From Mauremys mutica (taxonomy: Eukaryota > Chordata > Testudines > Geoemydidae), in the NCBI RefSeq assembly GCF_020497125.1, contig NC_059074.1, forward strand, positions 193,844,915 through 193,908,914: a stretch of DNA of 64,000 nt, given 5' to 3'. This document shows, piece after piece, positions 30,301 through 41,310 of this stretch (the stretch's first letter is position 1; every line of letters begins with the position of its first letter). The position numbers were made by a program, and so were the translations under genes. Below the pieces are notes generated by a model, which saw nothing but the letters and a program-made list of their open reading frames with translations, had not been told where the DNA came from and searched no databases.

Positions 30301-32470
30301 GGAGTTGAGATTTGGGCTCTAATAGCCTGTTAGGATAAAATAAAAACTGACCAAGAATGTTCCTTAGACTGAAACTTTTAGGAGCTTGGAGAAATTCAGT
30401 TAACTGCTTTCCATTATTTTTCATTTTCACACAGCTCCACCCTTCCTGACTCACTCTGCCTTTCCTTCTTAAGTCTTTCTATAACACCTACCACAATGGT
30501 ATCTAAGTCACAAGCAAGGCTGGTCTTGCATTCTGTTCCCTAGTCTGACCGGAAGCAGGAAGCACTGAAAACCACATGGGAAAGCCTGTCCTTGCAAGAT
30601 TTCCATCCCAGTTTTGCACACGCTAGAAGTTCAGATACTTCAGAGAAGCTTCTGAACTGAACTACTGAACCTTTTGAGGTTGGCCTATCATTAACTGGGA
30701 CACAAACCAACTAGGAAGTTCAGAACTAAGGCTGGCATTCTATCTTTAATTCGAGCTGTTGTCCCATGCTCCACAGGTACCTCAAATTAGGTAGGTGCGC
30801 TATCTTATGGATCATTAGAAAGGAAAGACGTCCACTGATATCACTGGGAGCTGGATCAGATTATATGTGCTGCAGTACCCAGGCACAATGGGATGAGTGA
30901 AACACAAAGTGGCTGCCTCAGTTTTGTATTTACTTGGTTGTATCACAAGCCATACTTGAGATGTAGCGCTTTATGTGTTAATAATACATTTATTATAGCC
31001 ATCCTATGGAATGCTAAATTCAAGTGATATTTTATTTCAGATGAATAATCTGACTGCTTTATTATCATCTGACATGAAAGTGCAATTCGCCATGCCACAT
31101 ACATTGCTACACACCTTCTCAATACGATCATAAAAGCAGCACAACTGACCAAGAACATAATACTTACATGGTGTCTTGAGAAAACACTAGGATTTTGAAA
31201 GTTCTACTCTCTCTTTTTAATAGTTCAAACCAAAATTGCTTTGCTTTTTTAAAGCTCTTTGCTGCTCAATAACTCCAAGTGCTAACAGAATTTAATATTC
31301 AGTTGTCATGCCCTTCTCAGCTTTCACCACAGTTTTCTGTGAAATACGTTCTAACCCAGGTCTTGTTTTCTCTCACATCTATTTCATTACTACTGCCACT
31401 TAATGTAAATGGAATGCCAAGCACCTACTTGCCACCGCAAATGCGGTTAATGCCCCTTTTGGAGTCACCAGCAGGGTGAGCTCTTACGTTTGATTGCTGA
31501 CTTCAGTCTCTTTCCCTAAAAATCAAGTCTCATTTATTCAATTTATGCTTCCTCCTCCAGATTACATGAATCATTTCTGCCATGAACTTATGACCCTTAG
31601 CCCTGTAATGCATCACACTACTATACTAGTACCATAAGGTAGATAATGCGCAGCTACTCTGGCTTGTACTAGTACTGACATTCTAAAAGCTGCACTGAAT
31701 TAATGCAGTACATGCCACACTTGACTTCAGTGTGCAGTAGGAGTAAAATGGTAGGGTAATATTCCCCAAATTTTTAGACAAAGCTAAATCCGTGCCCTCT
31801 CCTATTTCACTGTGACTGAAAAGATAAAAAAAAAATACAGGTTTGGGGGAAAATATTGTTTTTGTTAATGCTACACTGCTTCTGCTTTACCAGTGAGCTG
31901 AAAAAGTTCTCGAATATAATCTGTGTATTTCCTGTTTTGGTCTTGAGAAGCTGGAATTAAACGGGTGTATTTTCTTTTTAAAAAGGTCACAGAAGACTAC
32001 GTTTAGTTTGGGCGAGGCTCAACGTGTGCTAGATTTTTCCAAGTTTACCAATATTAAATATGGTTTAGTATGAGAAGCGTCACAGCTGAAAACTCACATT
32101 CAGGCAGACACAGGTAGTTTGCATTACCCAATCAGCAATCTAATTACAACGATAAATATGAACATCCCAGTGACATGGAGGAAAAGTTAAAAAGATACAC
32201 TGTTTATTCTGTCAGTTACAGTAAGGTCATTGTTAGTTATTATTTTAATGGTTAATTTAACTAAATACTAAGCTATTGTCTTGTAAGTGTATATTCAGTT
32301 GAAAAAAATACTCAGGTTCAATTAGGAATGCATCTTTTACTGCACTGGGTTTAATGAAGTTGCAGCATCACCATAAGTAAAGAATATTGAATATCTATAT
32401 ATTTTTGAAATGGCAAAATAAGTATTCTTGCAGAAGTAGTTGGCATGTGTAACTTGATGAACTCACTTAA
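30301..32470. other. AT-rich non-coding, nothing recognised
   Basis: No gene or repeat family recognised over about 2.2 kb. Confidence 0.5.
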
Positions 32471-32471
32471 C

Positions 32472-32557
32472 TAGTTCGACTGTTAATCAAAAAAGTAAAT
32501 TATACTCACTTGAATAGTTCAACTGTTGATCAAAAAAGTAAATTATATAAGTGGATA
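32472..32557. repeat. 43-bp imperfect tandem duplication
   Basis: TAGTTCGACTGTTAATCAAA at 32472 and TAGTTCAACTGTTGATCAAA at 32515. Both continue AAAGTAAATTATA. Confidence 0.85.
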
Positions 32558-33435
32558 CTGCAACCCAGAAACATGTGGACACAGCTGTAGTGTCATGTGT
32601 CGCAGCTCTACTTGCTGCCAGCTGGCACCCACACAAAGACAAGCCAAGGCCAACAATTACTGTTATTCATAACAGCGAATGTGCATTCAAAACACACAGT
32701 GCAGGCTTTATAAAATAACTTAGTATTCAAATGTATCCAGACTGTTGAATTGTTTTGTAATCACACGTCACTGTATGCCAGGCAAATATGCCAAAATGTC
32801 CTAGTAGTCCAGAATTTCTTGTCTTTACCCAATTAACCCAAACACTATAGAGGCTGGTCTATGAGCTATTTGTGCTGTGGTCTTCAGGATTCCTCATGCA
32901 CTTAGCAAACAGTTGAGCACAATCAACAACACATTAAGTCTTAAGACTTTCAAATTAACAGTTGTGTACCATAGTATGTATATTTATATGTAATATTACA
33001 GTACTCACTTTCTAGTTTAGAAAATCACATGTAATTAAGAAGTGTAAAACAATGGTAGCAATTAGAATAGTTTCATGGGCAAAATCCTTTTTCTCTCTAG
33101 ACCAAGCTTATATTTAGAACTGAAATGCCAGAGGTGTTCACTGTACTTCTTTGTATGGGTGTCTGTTTCAAGTATGCAAATAAGCTTAGAGTACATAACC
33201 TCAATGAGGAGTTCATGGAATATGCTCCTGGTGATAAATAAATAAAAACGACTGGGTTTAATTCAGCTCTTTTTGTTTGCTGAGACACAAGCAACCCTTA
33301 ATTAAAGAACAAAATACCATTCTACAGCAGTGATACAAATCAGTGGGTCAACATTAATGTCAAATCCAGCATTATGAATCATTACCGTAGAATTAAGGGT
33401 TTTTTTTAATAAAGCAAATGAGAAAAAAGGCATCT

Positions 33436-33487
33436 GAAAAGTCTATGTTTAAATGAGAAAATTTAAATGAAAAGTCTATGTTTAAAT
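33436..33487. repeat. 33-bp spaced duplication
   Basis: GAAAAGTCTATGTTTAAATG occurs at 33436 and 33469. Confidence 0.9.
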
Positions 33488-34050
33488 GTTTAAAAGGATG
33501 GACGCATCCTCAACCGGTGTATATCAGCATTGCTCCATAGCAATCAACAGAGATATGCTAGTTTACACCAGCTCAGGATTTGACTCTGAAAGTTTCAATA
33601 TTGATAAAAATGAAAATAACATTGTATCACTTCCAAAATTCCTACTTTGAAAAAAACCAACCACCATTCCTCAAAAGGGCTGGCACCCACAGTGACTTGT
33701 ATGTATTAAATCATTGCTTCATCTCCGCTGTGACAGAATGGGGTGGGTGGGGAAGGCACAACATTTTTCCCTCTGATGATGCCAACTCAGTTGCATTCCA
33801 GGGGAAAGTGCATATTCTGATCCTTCACCACAGTGCTGCACAGCCTGCTGCTGACTATGGCTTACTTGTGGCTGCAGGGACTTTGTGTGTGTGTGCCCGA
33901 GGCCATCTCGCCAAGTCTTACTACTGTACCCTGAAAAGAAATATTGGGACTTGTGAGTAAACAAAGTAGATATATCAGTTTAAGCAGTGGGAAATGCTAG
34001 GTACCATCGGTTTTTGCCTTCTATACACCACGGTTCATTTTTGTAGAATA

Positions 34051-34140
34051 TGGGTGAGATCCTCAGCTGGGGTAAATTAATTTAGATCCACTGAAGTCAA
34101 CTGAGCTACATCAGTTTCTACTAGCTGAGGATTTGGCCCT
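34051..34140. mobile_element. Palindromic MITE (GATCCTCAGCTGG..CTAGCTGAGGATTTGGCCC)
   Basis: GAGATCCTCAGCTGGGGTAA on the left is inverted as TACTAGCTGAGGATTTGGCC on the right, with CTGAAGTCAACTGAGCTAC in the middle. Related pieces are at 4041-4105, 33520-33590 and 50572-50655. Confidence 0.75.
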
Positions 34141-34657
34141 GTGTTTTTTTTAGAAACTTGCTTATCTTTAGCGACAAAGAAACTTCATTTCCTGAGATAC
34201 ATTAATAAGAAGTCTGCACACAGAAACAGTGGAGAAGAATGACATGGCCTGCATTACTTTGTTTACAATAACCTCTTTTTAGAGGCTGATGTCTACAGTC
34301 CTGCCAAGTATGGTTTCAATTTTTCCTTTGAAATGTAGACCAACCAAATAACACCAACACATTTTCCATGTAACTTTTGTAGACTGTATCCCTGAAGAGT
34401 AATGTCTCCCCTGTTTTCAGAGTATGACTGCTGTATGTGTTACTAAATACCGGATATATTTTATCACCCAACATGGTTTAAATATGCCCATCATTGGTAT
34501 AGATTGCTAATGCCATGTAAACTACTGAATTAGAGGTCTTTGTGAAATCTCTCTTGTCTGACTTGAGTTCATAGTCACATAACTTCTACTGTATAAAATT
34601 TTAGAAGTTGTTTAGTCTTCAAATTTAGGTGGGTTTTTTTTAATTGTGAAACACCCA

Positions 34658-34720
34658 GGGTGAAATCCAGACCCCATTGAAATCAATGGCAAAACTCCCA
34701 CTCACGTCAGTGGGCCAGGA
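34658..34720. mobile_element. Palindromic MITE (GGGTGAAATCC type)
   Basis: GGGTGAAATCCAGACCCCAT and the inner TTGAAATCAATGGCAAAACT mirror CTCACGTCAGTGGGCCAGGA. Same family as 30229-30300. Confidence 0.7.
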
Positions 34721-34743
34721 ATAGTAACAGAAATGAATCTAGG

Positions 34744-34867
34744 TGGGATTTTTCAAAAGCGTGCAGCATTGGTCTAGCACTTCTCCAGCTGAAGTCAATG
34801 GGAGTTTCACCGTTGGCTTCAACAGGAGAAAACTTAGACCAGCGCAGAGCACTTCTGAAAATCCCAC
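34744..34867. mobile_element. Palindromic MITE (GGGATTTTTCAAAAGCG type)
   Basis: GGGATTTTTCAAAAGCGTGC is inverted as CAGAGCACTTCTGAAAATCC. Inner arms TTGGTCTAGCACTTCTCCAG and GGAGAAAACTTAGACCAGCG flank a GAAGTCAATGGGAGTTTCAC centre. A second copy is at 38780-38893. Confidence 0.78.
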
Positions 34868-34873
34868 ATTCAG

Positions 34874-34977
34874 GATGAGATTTTCAAAGTCACTTGGGGA
34901 ATTTGGACACCCAATATCCCTTAAAATGAATGGGAATTGGGCATCCAAATCTTTTAGGTGGCTTTGAAAATTACATC
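34874..34977. mobile_element. Palindromic MITE (GATGAGATTTTCAAAG type)
   Basis: GATGAGATTTTCAAAGTCAC and GGTGGCTTTGAAAATTACAT form the outer arms. ATTTGGACACCCAATATCCC and GGGAATTGGGCATCCAAATC form the inner arms. Confidence 0.7.
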
Positions 34978-34989
34978 AAAATGCTTAAA

Positions 34990-35016
34990 GATAGATAGAT
35001 AGATAGATAGATAGAT
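34990..35016. repeat. (GATA)n microsatellite
   Basis: Nearly seven GATA units in a row. Confidence 0.95.
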
Positions 35017-35879
35017 TTTGTTTGTATTTAACTCTTTCTCAGCAGTACTTGAAACCCAAACACTGCAGCCTTTTTCTAGTTCATAAGGTTTTGTAAGTGA
35101 AACTAACTAGAAGTGAAGTGAAGCTGATTATTTATTTTCATTTTTCAGTTGGGGTGAAATGCAACAGGAAAAATAAATAGCATAAATGATGAGCAATAAT
35201 AAGATTTTCAAAACTCTTTTAGGGTTAATAATGTTATGTACTATTAATAACACAAGAAAGGATATTTGTTTATATATAATGTTTACAGGATAATGTCCTT
35301 TTAAACACATACAATATTCAGTAATAATAAAATTAATTTACTTCCAAATATGTTGGCTGATGTTTCAGTGAGGATTTTTACAACAGTTCACAGATGTTAC
35401 CTGCCATATCTGACTGATTATTTGACTGATTTCCAGAGTTATGGTATCATACATGAGGTCAGTGATGATGAGCACACTTAAAAAATGGAAGATAAAGCCT
35501 GGTATGTGTGTAGCTATCAGCCCGTCCGTCATAGCCACACAAGCTGACACCATTCTCTGATGTAAGAAAACCACAAGTGGGACATTTCAGGCACATGCTG
35601 AGCATCAAACCATTGCTGGAACTCCTGCTGAGCCTGTTTATTGCAGAGTAATCCTCTGCAAAAATTGCTAATACAAAGTGCTAATTCTTTTTTTACTGTG
35701 GATTTTGGCCACAATTGAGTTACCCCAGTGATTTAGGGAAAGGTAGGAGAGAGGTCCTGGAGGGCAAACTTAGGCTGCTAGGTAAGAGATTAATGTTCAG
35801 GACCTCCATGGTAGCATTCTGTGAAATGCTTCCTGTTCCATGCACAGAGCCAGGCAGAACAGTGGGGTCTCAATGTGTG

Positions 35880-36259
35880 GATGAGATGATGGTATAGGGA
35901 GGAGGATTTTAGGTTTATTAGAAACTGGGAAACCTTTGGAAAAGGAGGAGCCTATACTGGAAGGATGGGCTCCACCTAAATCGAAATGGAGCCACATTGC
36001 TGGCATGTACAATTAAAAAGGTTGTAGAGTATTTTTTAAACGAAAGGGCTGGGGGAAAGACGACAGATGCAGAGGAGCACGTGGTTGAGGTGGAGACATC
36101 ACTTAGAGATGAAGTTATTAAAGGGGGAGCTCTATATCTTAGAGGATAGAGAAGAAGTTGTTAAAGTACAGGCAGAAGCTAGTGAGGAACAGTCAAATAT
36201 AAGAGTCCCATTTAAATTTAACACATGAAGGCAAGCAACTGAATATTGGCAAAATGTAC
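35880..36259 (+). mobile_element. Probable LINE sequence upstream of an endonuclease fragment
   Basis: Directly upstream of the endonuclease-like piece at 36260, in the same orientation. GAGGAGCCTATACTGGAAGG, GATGGGCTCCACCTAAATCG and AAAGGGCTGGGGGAAAGACG are phrases I associate with the 5' region of a turtle LINE. No open frame survives. Boundaries are uncertain. Confidence 0.45.
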
Positions 36260-36462
36260 AAGTGCTTGTATACAAATGCTAGAAGCTTAAATACTAAGAT
36301 GAGCGAACTAGAGTAACTGGCATTGAATGAGGATATTGATATAATAGGCATTGTGGAAACTTGGTGGAATGAGGATAATCAGTGGGACATGATAATAACA
36401 GGGTACAAAATATATAGGAATGACAGAGTAGGTTGCACCGGTTGGGAGTGGTCCTATATGTG
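36260..36462 (+). pseudogene. CR1/L2-type LINE ORF2, endonuclease N-terminal fragment
   Basis: The frame reads KCLYTNARSLNTKMSELE, a stop, then LALNEDIDIIGIVETWWNED and NQWDMIITGYKIYRNDR. The N-A-R-S..K..EL block, D-I-I-G-I-V-E-T-W-W and the GYK.(F/Y)R.DR block are the first conserved segments of apurinic-type LINE endonucleases. ETWW holds the catalytic Glu, and YTNARS holds the first Asn. One in-frame stop and loss of everything downstream show it is dead. It is cut off exactly where an LTR begins at 36463. Confidence 0.78.
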
Positions 36463-36981
36463 TGTAATGGGGTGCACTACCCCACACGGGTTCATCAGGG
36501 GTTAACCACTCTCTGGGGGCTGAGGAAGCCACGCCCCCTCACTCCTGCTGGGCACACTCCAGCTGGAACCAGAGTATAAAGGGAATAGCCCAGCTCAGTC
36601 TGGGTTAGCCACTGATCAGAGCAGACATGTGTTGCAGGCTCCTGCAGGTTGACTGCCAGAGCTCCAGGATGCAGAAGCCATCTGGGTTGAGGCTCCAACC
36701 GACCCCCAACTGACTGCCGCCAACGACAGAGGAGAGACAGTGGAGGCCACTGTAGAGATATGTTTGTAGAAGATTATAATTTAAAGATTATAATCTAAAG
36801 ACCTCATAAGGGACAGTATTATGAACATAGGAATATGAAGATGTGCCCTGGAGGTGGGGCTTGGAACACCACATGGCTGCATGCAGCATTTCACCACAGA
36901 AGCTCTCCAGTTTGTTTTATTAAAGTTTTATTCCTTTCTCATTCATTGGTTTGTTATTTAATGAACCCCCAGATCATTACA
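36463..36981 (+). mobile_element. LTR, solo or 5', inserted next to LINE sequence
   Basis: It starts TGTAATGGGGTGCACTACCC and ends CCAGATCATTACA, so the ends form the inverted pair TGTAATG/CATTACA. It has a TATA box (TATAAA, 36575-36580) and ATTAAA poly(A)-like signal at 36919-36924, both in plus orientation and the right order. At 519 bp it has the size of a Gypsy-type LTR. No matching second LTR was found in the window, and no clear target duplication. It lies between the endonuclease and 3' parts of a LINE. Confidence 0.68.
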
Positions 36982-37336
36982 GCCATGAGACTACCAGCCT
37001 TGTAAGGAAGGGTAGGAAACAGCCCAGGGGTGGAACTGTGAAAATGGGTAACCGAGACTGATCATAGAAGTACCAGTTCTGTAGGGCCCTGGGTTGAGAC
37101 CTGGTGGAGAAGAGTGGGCCCAGGTCCCCCTACCCTGGCCGCCCTGCCATTGGGGCAGTTGATGCCCAGAAGGGTGAACCATGCAGCAGAAGGACTGCTC
37201 TACTGACCCTGCTCATTGGGTCTGAGCTATAGGGCCACTACATAGACTTGGGCCTTTAGGTCATGCTACCCTGAACAAAAGGATGGCCTTATGGACTCTG
37301 GCTATTGACCCACCCTGCCCTGAGCTGCTGGATAGT
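36982..37336 (+). other. Possible internal leader of the LTR element
   Basis: Directly after the LTR end. GAGTGGGCCCAGGTCCCCCT and ACCCTGG closely match GGGTGGGCCCGAGTCCCCCT-ACCCT at 55945-55970, a leader phrase common to turtle LTR elements as I recall it. No coding sequence is visible. Confidence 0.4.
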
Positions 37337-37720
37337 TGCCTTGAGAGATTAAAAAGACTGGGACTGTTCAGTTTAGAAAAGAGACAGCTAAGGGAGGATA
37401 TGTTAGAGGTTTCTAAAAGTATTAATGTCTTGGAGAAAATGAATAAGGAAGTGCTATTTACCCCTTCACATAACACAAGAACTGGGACTCATCCAAAGAA
37501 ACGAATAGGCAGCAGGTTTAAAACAGACGAAAGGAAGTACTTCTTCACATACTGCACAGTCATTGTCTATTAATCAAGATAATCAGGGATGCAATCCCAC
37601 TCTCTGGGTGTCCCTAAACCTTCAACTTCCAGAAGTATCTGGCATGGGCCACTGTCAGAGACAGGATACTGGGCTAGATGGGCCATTGTTCTGACCCAGT
37701 ATGGCAGTTCATATCCAACT
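37337..37720 (+). pseudogene. LINE (CR1/L2-type) ORF2 C-terminus and 3' UTR
   Basis: The frame gives LERLKRLGLFSLEKRQLRED, then VLEKMNKEVLFTPSHNTRTG and GSRFKTDERKYFFTY, matching in order the C-terminal end of CR1-like reverse transcriptases (compare the 40737-41309 frame: LKELGLFSLTKRRLRGDM). It is followed by a LINE 3' UTR with GGCTAGATGGGCCATTGTTC and TGACCCAGTATGGCAGTTC. It is degraded by frameshifts. With 36260-36462 it may be one LINE copy whose middle was replaced. Confidence 0.75.
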
Positions 37721-37879
37721 AAAATGTTCTAATGTGTTGCTAATGAACAGAGGTCCACAAAAAAGGCAATGAAAGTTTGACAATTCTTCCGTGATTTTTT
37801 CAAACTCCACTGTAATGGTTTCACAAAGCTGTGAGAAACATCTCCAGGAGAAAATATATCATTATAGGCTCTAGTCCTG

Positions 37880-38779
37880 CAAGCAGTTCCACACGTGCTT
37901 ACACCAAGAAAACATGTGGGTAAGTGTCTACAGGATTGGGCCACACTCCTGTTCTGGATAGGTGTCGTTCTAAGAGCTCGTTCAGTGAAACAAACCATAG
38001 GCTAAATTGTGGGCTGTTCTGAGCACCCATTCATTCCCCTGCCCAAGCCATCTACATCGTACGGTGAGGAGCAACCTCTACAGAGCCATTATTCCCCATC
38101 CCAGACAAGTGGGCATGGAGTGAGGTAGCAGGGGCAAGCGTGGGAGGAGCCTGGGCTTCTCCCCCACATGGGCTGACCTGTGCAGCTGAACTGGGAGATG
38201 TACACTGTGCCAGGTAAGGTGGGGTAGAGGTAGGTATGTTTTTCCTTCCCATCCACATCGGAGCAGGGAAAAACCAAGAGGTAGGTTATAGCTCAGAGAG
38301 TCACTATCTGGTTCCCAGTCTCCACCTGGGCCAGTGTAACTATGTGCTACCACAATTTAGCCATGTGGTCCCGTCAGTCAACATTCAAGCTCTGTGATGT
38401 TCTCATTTTGTGTCTACGCTACTCTGGGCAAATGGATAGTAGAGGACACTTTATTATCGATTCTTATTTAGGCTTGAGAGCCAACAGTGCTGCTCAGAAC
38501 AACAAGGGAAATTAGGCTTTGCCTCATAGATCATCCAGTTAGACAACAAAAGTGATACAAACAGAAGGCCAGGTTCACTGGCATGCTCTGACTGATGCAA
38601 AACATTTGGAGCGTACTAGTGAATTTTGGCCTGGATAATGTCCTGAATGAGCTGAGGATGGGATTGGCACAAGGCAATATGGATTTTAAATCTGTAAAGT
38701 AGGACTTCTATATTTAGTGGGCTAAGCCAGTAAGGCCTCATGGAAGATGATCCTTTTAATGGACTATATACACTTGGGG
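37880..38779. other. Non-coding with one short repeat-like phrase
   Basis: TAGTCCTGCAAGCAGTTCCA near 37872 resembles the 'cctgatcctgcaa' repeats. The remainder, including GC-rich 38040-38340, is not recognised, and the overlapping open frames there look like composition artefacts. Confidence 0.4.
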
Positions 38780-38893
38780 TTGGATTTTGAAAAGTGCTCA
38801 GCACTGGTCTTATTTTGCTCCCTTTGAAGTCAATGGGGGTTTTACCACTGGCTTCACTGAGAACTGAGTTAGGTCAGCGTGGAGCACTTAAAG
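38780..38893. mobile_element. Palindromic MITE, second copy of the 34744 family
   Basis: TTGGATTTTGAAAAGTGCTC, AGCACTGGTCTTATTTTGCT, GAAGTCAATGGGGGTTTTAC and TAGGTCAGCGTGGAGCACTT follow the order of 34744-34867. Confidence 0.72.
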
Positions 38894-39237
38894 GACAACT
38901 GAACGGATGCAGGCACTGAAACCAAGCTGCAAGGCCCATGAAGAAATGTGAGATGACCAAAGAAGCCATTTTCTACAATTTCTCATTTTGTTTTGATTTT
39001 TCTCCACCTCCTTCTATTTTCTGGGCACACACCAGCTTCCCTCAACTTGTCGCTATGTCTCTTATGGAGAGTGATTTCACTATTACACTGGCAGTGAGTC
39101 CTGCACAGTGATTATAGGTACACAAAGACTGGATACAGGAATGCTGCCATGTAGGTTTGGAGTCTGGTCCTGCATTCCACACCAACCAGCTGCAAAAATC
39201 ATTTCAAGCAGGAACTGCTGCACTGGGGCCAAGGCTG

Positions 39238-39245
39238 TAAAGGGG
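39238..39245. repeat. Left 8-bp target-site duplication
   Basis: TAAAGGGG, repeated exactly at 39540-39547. Confidence 0.9.
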
Positions 39246-39539
39246 CAGGGGTGGCTCTAGACATTTCGCCGCCCCAAGCAGGGCGGCATGCCACGGGGGG
39301 CACTCTGCCGGTTGCCGGGAGGGCGGCAGGCGGCTCCGGTGGACCTCCCGCAGGCGCCTGCGGAGGGTCCACTGGTCCCGCGGTCCGCAGGTCCCGTGGC
39401 TTTGGTGGACCTCCCGCAGGCACTCCTGTGGGAGGACTTCTGGAGCCGCCTGCCGCCCTCCCGGCGACCGGCAGAGTGCTCCCCGCAGCATGCCACCCCA
39501 AGCACGCGCTTGGCATGCTGGGGCCTGGAGCCGCCCCTG
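39246..39539. mobile_element. hAT-type non-autonomous DNA transposon, CpG-rich
   Basis: It starts CAGGGGTGGCTCTAG and ends CTGGAGCCGCCCCTG, imperfect inverted repeats. An exact 8-bp duplication (TAAAGGGG), the hallmark of hAT transposition, flanks it. The whole 294-bp body is a long imperfect palindrome: GGTGGACCTCCCGCAGGC near the middle is repeated and inverted, and GCGGGGAGCACTCTGCCGG mirrors GCACTCTGCCGGTTGCCGG. No transposase. The open frames through it on both strands are composition artefacts. Confidence 0.9.
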
Positions 39540-39547
39540 TAAAGGGG
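39540..39547. repeat. Right 8-bp target-site duplication
   Basis: TAAAGGGG, identical to 39238-39245. Confidence 0.9.
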
Positions 39548-39861
39548 GCCAGCCAGGGTCACCCTCTCCCTAGGATGCCTAACTGCACACGAGAGACCCA
39601 CTTCTCCTTGAGAGTCTGGGATCCATGCTGCATTCCAAGCCAGGTAGAGGAGGAGCCAGCCAGAGACGGAAGCTTACAGAGCAGCTGCAGAAGAGATTTG
39701 CAGAAGGGACCAGTGGAGATTGATGATGTCATCAGAATGCTTTCCATAGTTTTCACTCTGAACATTACATCCCCTGTGCGGATTGGCTGTTTGCTACTAC
39801 TCTTCCCGCCTCCTCCCTTTTCTTTGCCTACCATAACCAGCTGAAAGAACTTAAATACATA

Positions 39862-39990
39862 GGTGCTGGAACTAAGGGTGCAGGGGGTGCTGCAGTACCT
39901 CCTGGCTTGAAGTGGTTTCCATTATATAGAGGGTTTACAATTTGGTTGAATGGTTCTCAGCACCCCCACTATAAAAACTGTTCTAGCACC
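39862..39990. mobile_element. Short DNA element (GGTGCTGGAAC..GTTCTAGCACC)
   Basis: The 11-bp ends are inverted with one mismatch. The inside reads TGGCTTGAAGTGGTTTCCAT and CAGCACCCCCACTATAAAAA, shared with the copy at 60264-60391 over its whole length. A ~130-bp MITE family. Confidence 0.78.
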
Positions 39991-40117
39991 CTTGCTTAAG
40001 TAACAAAACACAAGCAAAAGAAAATCACGGAAATAACATGATGTTTGCAGCCATTACATTACTCACTCTGTTTGTATGTTCAACCCTTTCCCCTGTCCTT
40101 TGTGTATTTCGTCAGTT

Positions 40118-40230
40118 TGGACTGCAAACTCTTTAGGTCAGGCAATGTCTACTTCTCTGTGTTTGTATGGTACCCAGCACCATGGAGCCCTGGTGTCAGC
40201 TGGCACCTAGGCACTACTGTAGTAAACATG
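40118..40230 (+). mobile_element. L3/CR1-like 3' fragment
   Basis: GGACTGCAAACTCTTTAGGT, CTGTGTTTGTATGGTACCCA and GCACCATGGAGCCCTGGTGT follow the 'attgtaagctctttggggcagggac...tgtttgtacagcacctagcacaatggggtcc' consensus, also seen at 44146-44262. Confidence 0.75.
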
Positions 40231-40283
40231 TTCAATTTAATCTATATTCATACAAAACTCCCACTAACTGCAGTTGGTTTTAG

Positions 40284-41310
40284 ACTCATAAACTTTAAGG
40301 TCAGAAGGGACCATTATGATCATCTAGTCTGACCTCCTGCACAATGCAGGCCACAGAATCCCACCCATCCACTTCTATAACAAACCCCTAGCCTATGTCT
40401 GAGTTATCGAAGTCCGCAAATTGCGGTTTGAAGACCTCAAGCTGCAGAGAATCCTCCAGAAAGTGACCCGTGCCCCATGCTGCAGAGGAAGGCGAAAAAC
40501 CTCCAGGGCCTCTGTCAATCTGCCCTGGAGGAAAATTCCTTCCCGACCCCAAATATGGCGATCAGTTAAACCCTGAGCATGTGGGCAAGACTCACCAGCC
40601 AGCACCCAGGAAAGAATTCTCTGTAGTAACTCAGATCCCAACCCATCTAACATCCCATCACAGACCACTGGGCATACTTACCTGCTGATAATCAAAGATC
40701 AATTGCCAAATTAATTGCCAAAATTAAGCTATCCCATCATACCATCCCCTCCATAAATTTATCAAGCTTAGTCTTAAAGCCAGATGTGTCTTTTGCCCCC
40801 ACTACTCCCCTTGGAAGGCTGTTCCAGAACTTCACTCCTCTAATGGTTAGAAACCTTCGTCTAATTTCAAGTCTAAACTTCCTAGTGTCCAGTTTATATC
40901 CATTTGTTCTTGTGTCCACATTGTTACTAAGCTTAAATAATTCCTCTCCCTCCCTAATATTAATCCCTCTGATATATTTATAAAGAGCAATCATATCCCC
41001 CCTCAACCTTCTTTTGGTTAGGCTAAACAAGCCAAGCTCTTTCAGTCTCCTTTCATAAGACAGGTTTTCCATTCCTCGGATCATCCTAGTAGCCTGTTTC
41101 TGAACCTGTTCCAGTTTGAATTCATCCTTCTTAAACATGGGAGACCAGAACTGCACACAGTATTCCAGATGAGGTCTCACCAGTGCCTTATATAACGGTA
41201 CTAACACCTCCTTATCTTTGCTGGAAATACCTCGCCTGATGCATCCTAAAAACATATAATCTCTTATGTTCCATCTTCCTCTCTGTAAATTCTTTGAGAT
41301 AGGGACCAAC
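40284..41310 (-). mobile_element. CR1 LINE, 5'-truncated, minus strand
   Basis: The minus strand carries the end of ORF2 (41309-40737) and then a 3' UTR down to about 40284. The UTR contains, on the plus strand, GGTCAGAAGGGACCATTATG and ATCATCTAGTCTGACCTCCT, the usual CR1 end. The 5' limit near 41310 is where homology fades. It is the best-preserved LINE of the window. Confidence 0.88.
40737..41309 (-). pseudogene. CR1 ORF2 fragment: reverse-transcriptase C-terminal region
   Basis: 190 codons open. From residue 20 it reads FLGCIRRGISSKDKEVLVPL, then YKALVRPHLEYCVQFWSPMF, ATRMIRGMENLSYERRLKEL and GLFSLTKRRLRGDMIALYKY, ending with FWNSLPRGVV and a final F..KLDKF. These are the thumb/C-terminal blocks of CR1-clade reverse transcriptases (LVRPHLEYCVQFW is diagnostic). 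The catalytic palm with the DD motif and the endonuclease are absent by 5' truncation, so the copy cannot move. The ATG at its start is chance. In intact CR1 the ORF is about 900-1000 codons. It runs without a stop to its natural end, followed by the 3' UTR. Confidence 0.9.

Noticed and set aside
33580..33960. 126-codon plus-strand frame
   Set aside because: Mixed composition but no splice context, no recognised motif, and it begins in a MITE half-copy. Too weak to call a gene.
39251..39844. 197-codon plus-strand open frame
   Set aside because: Its first half is the CpG-rich palindromic hAT element, open on both strands at once; the second half has no motif or splice support.
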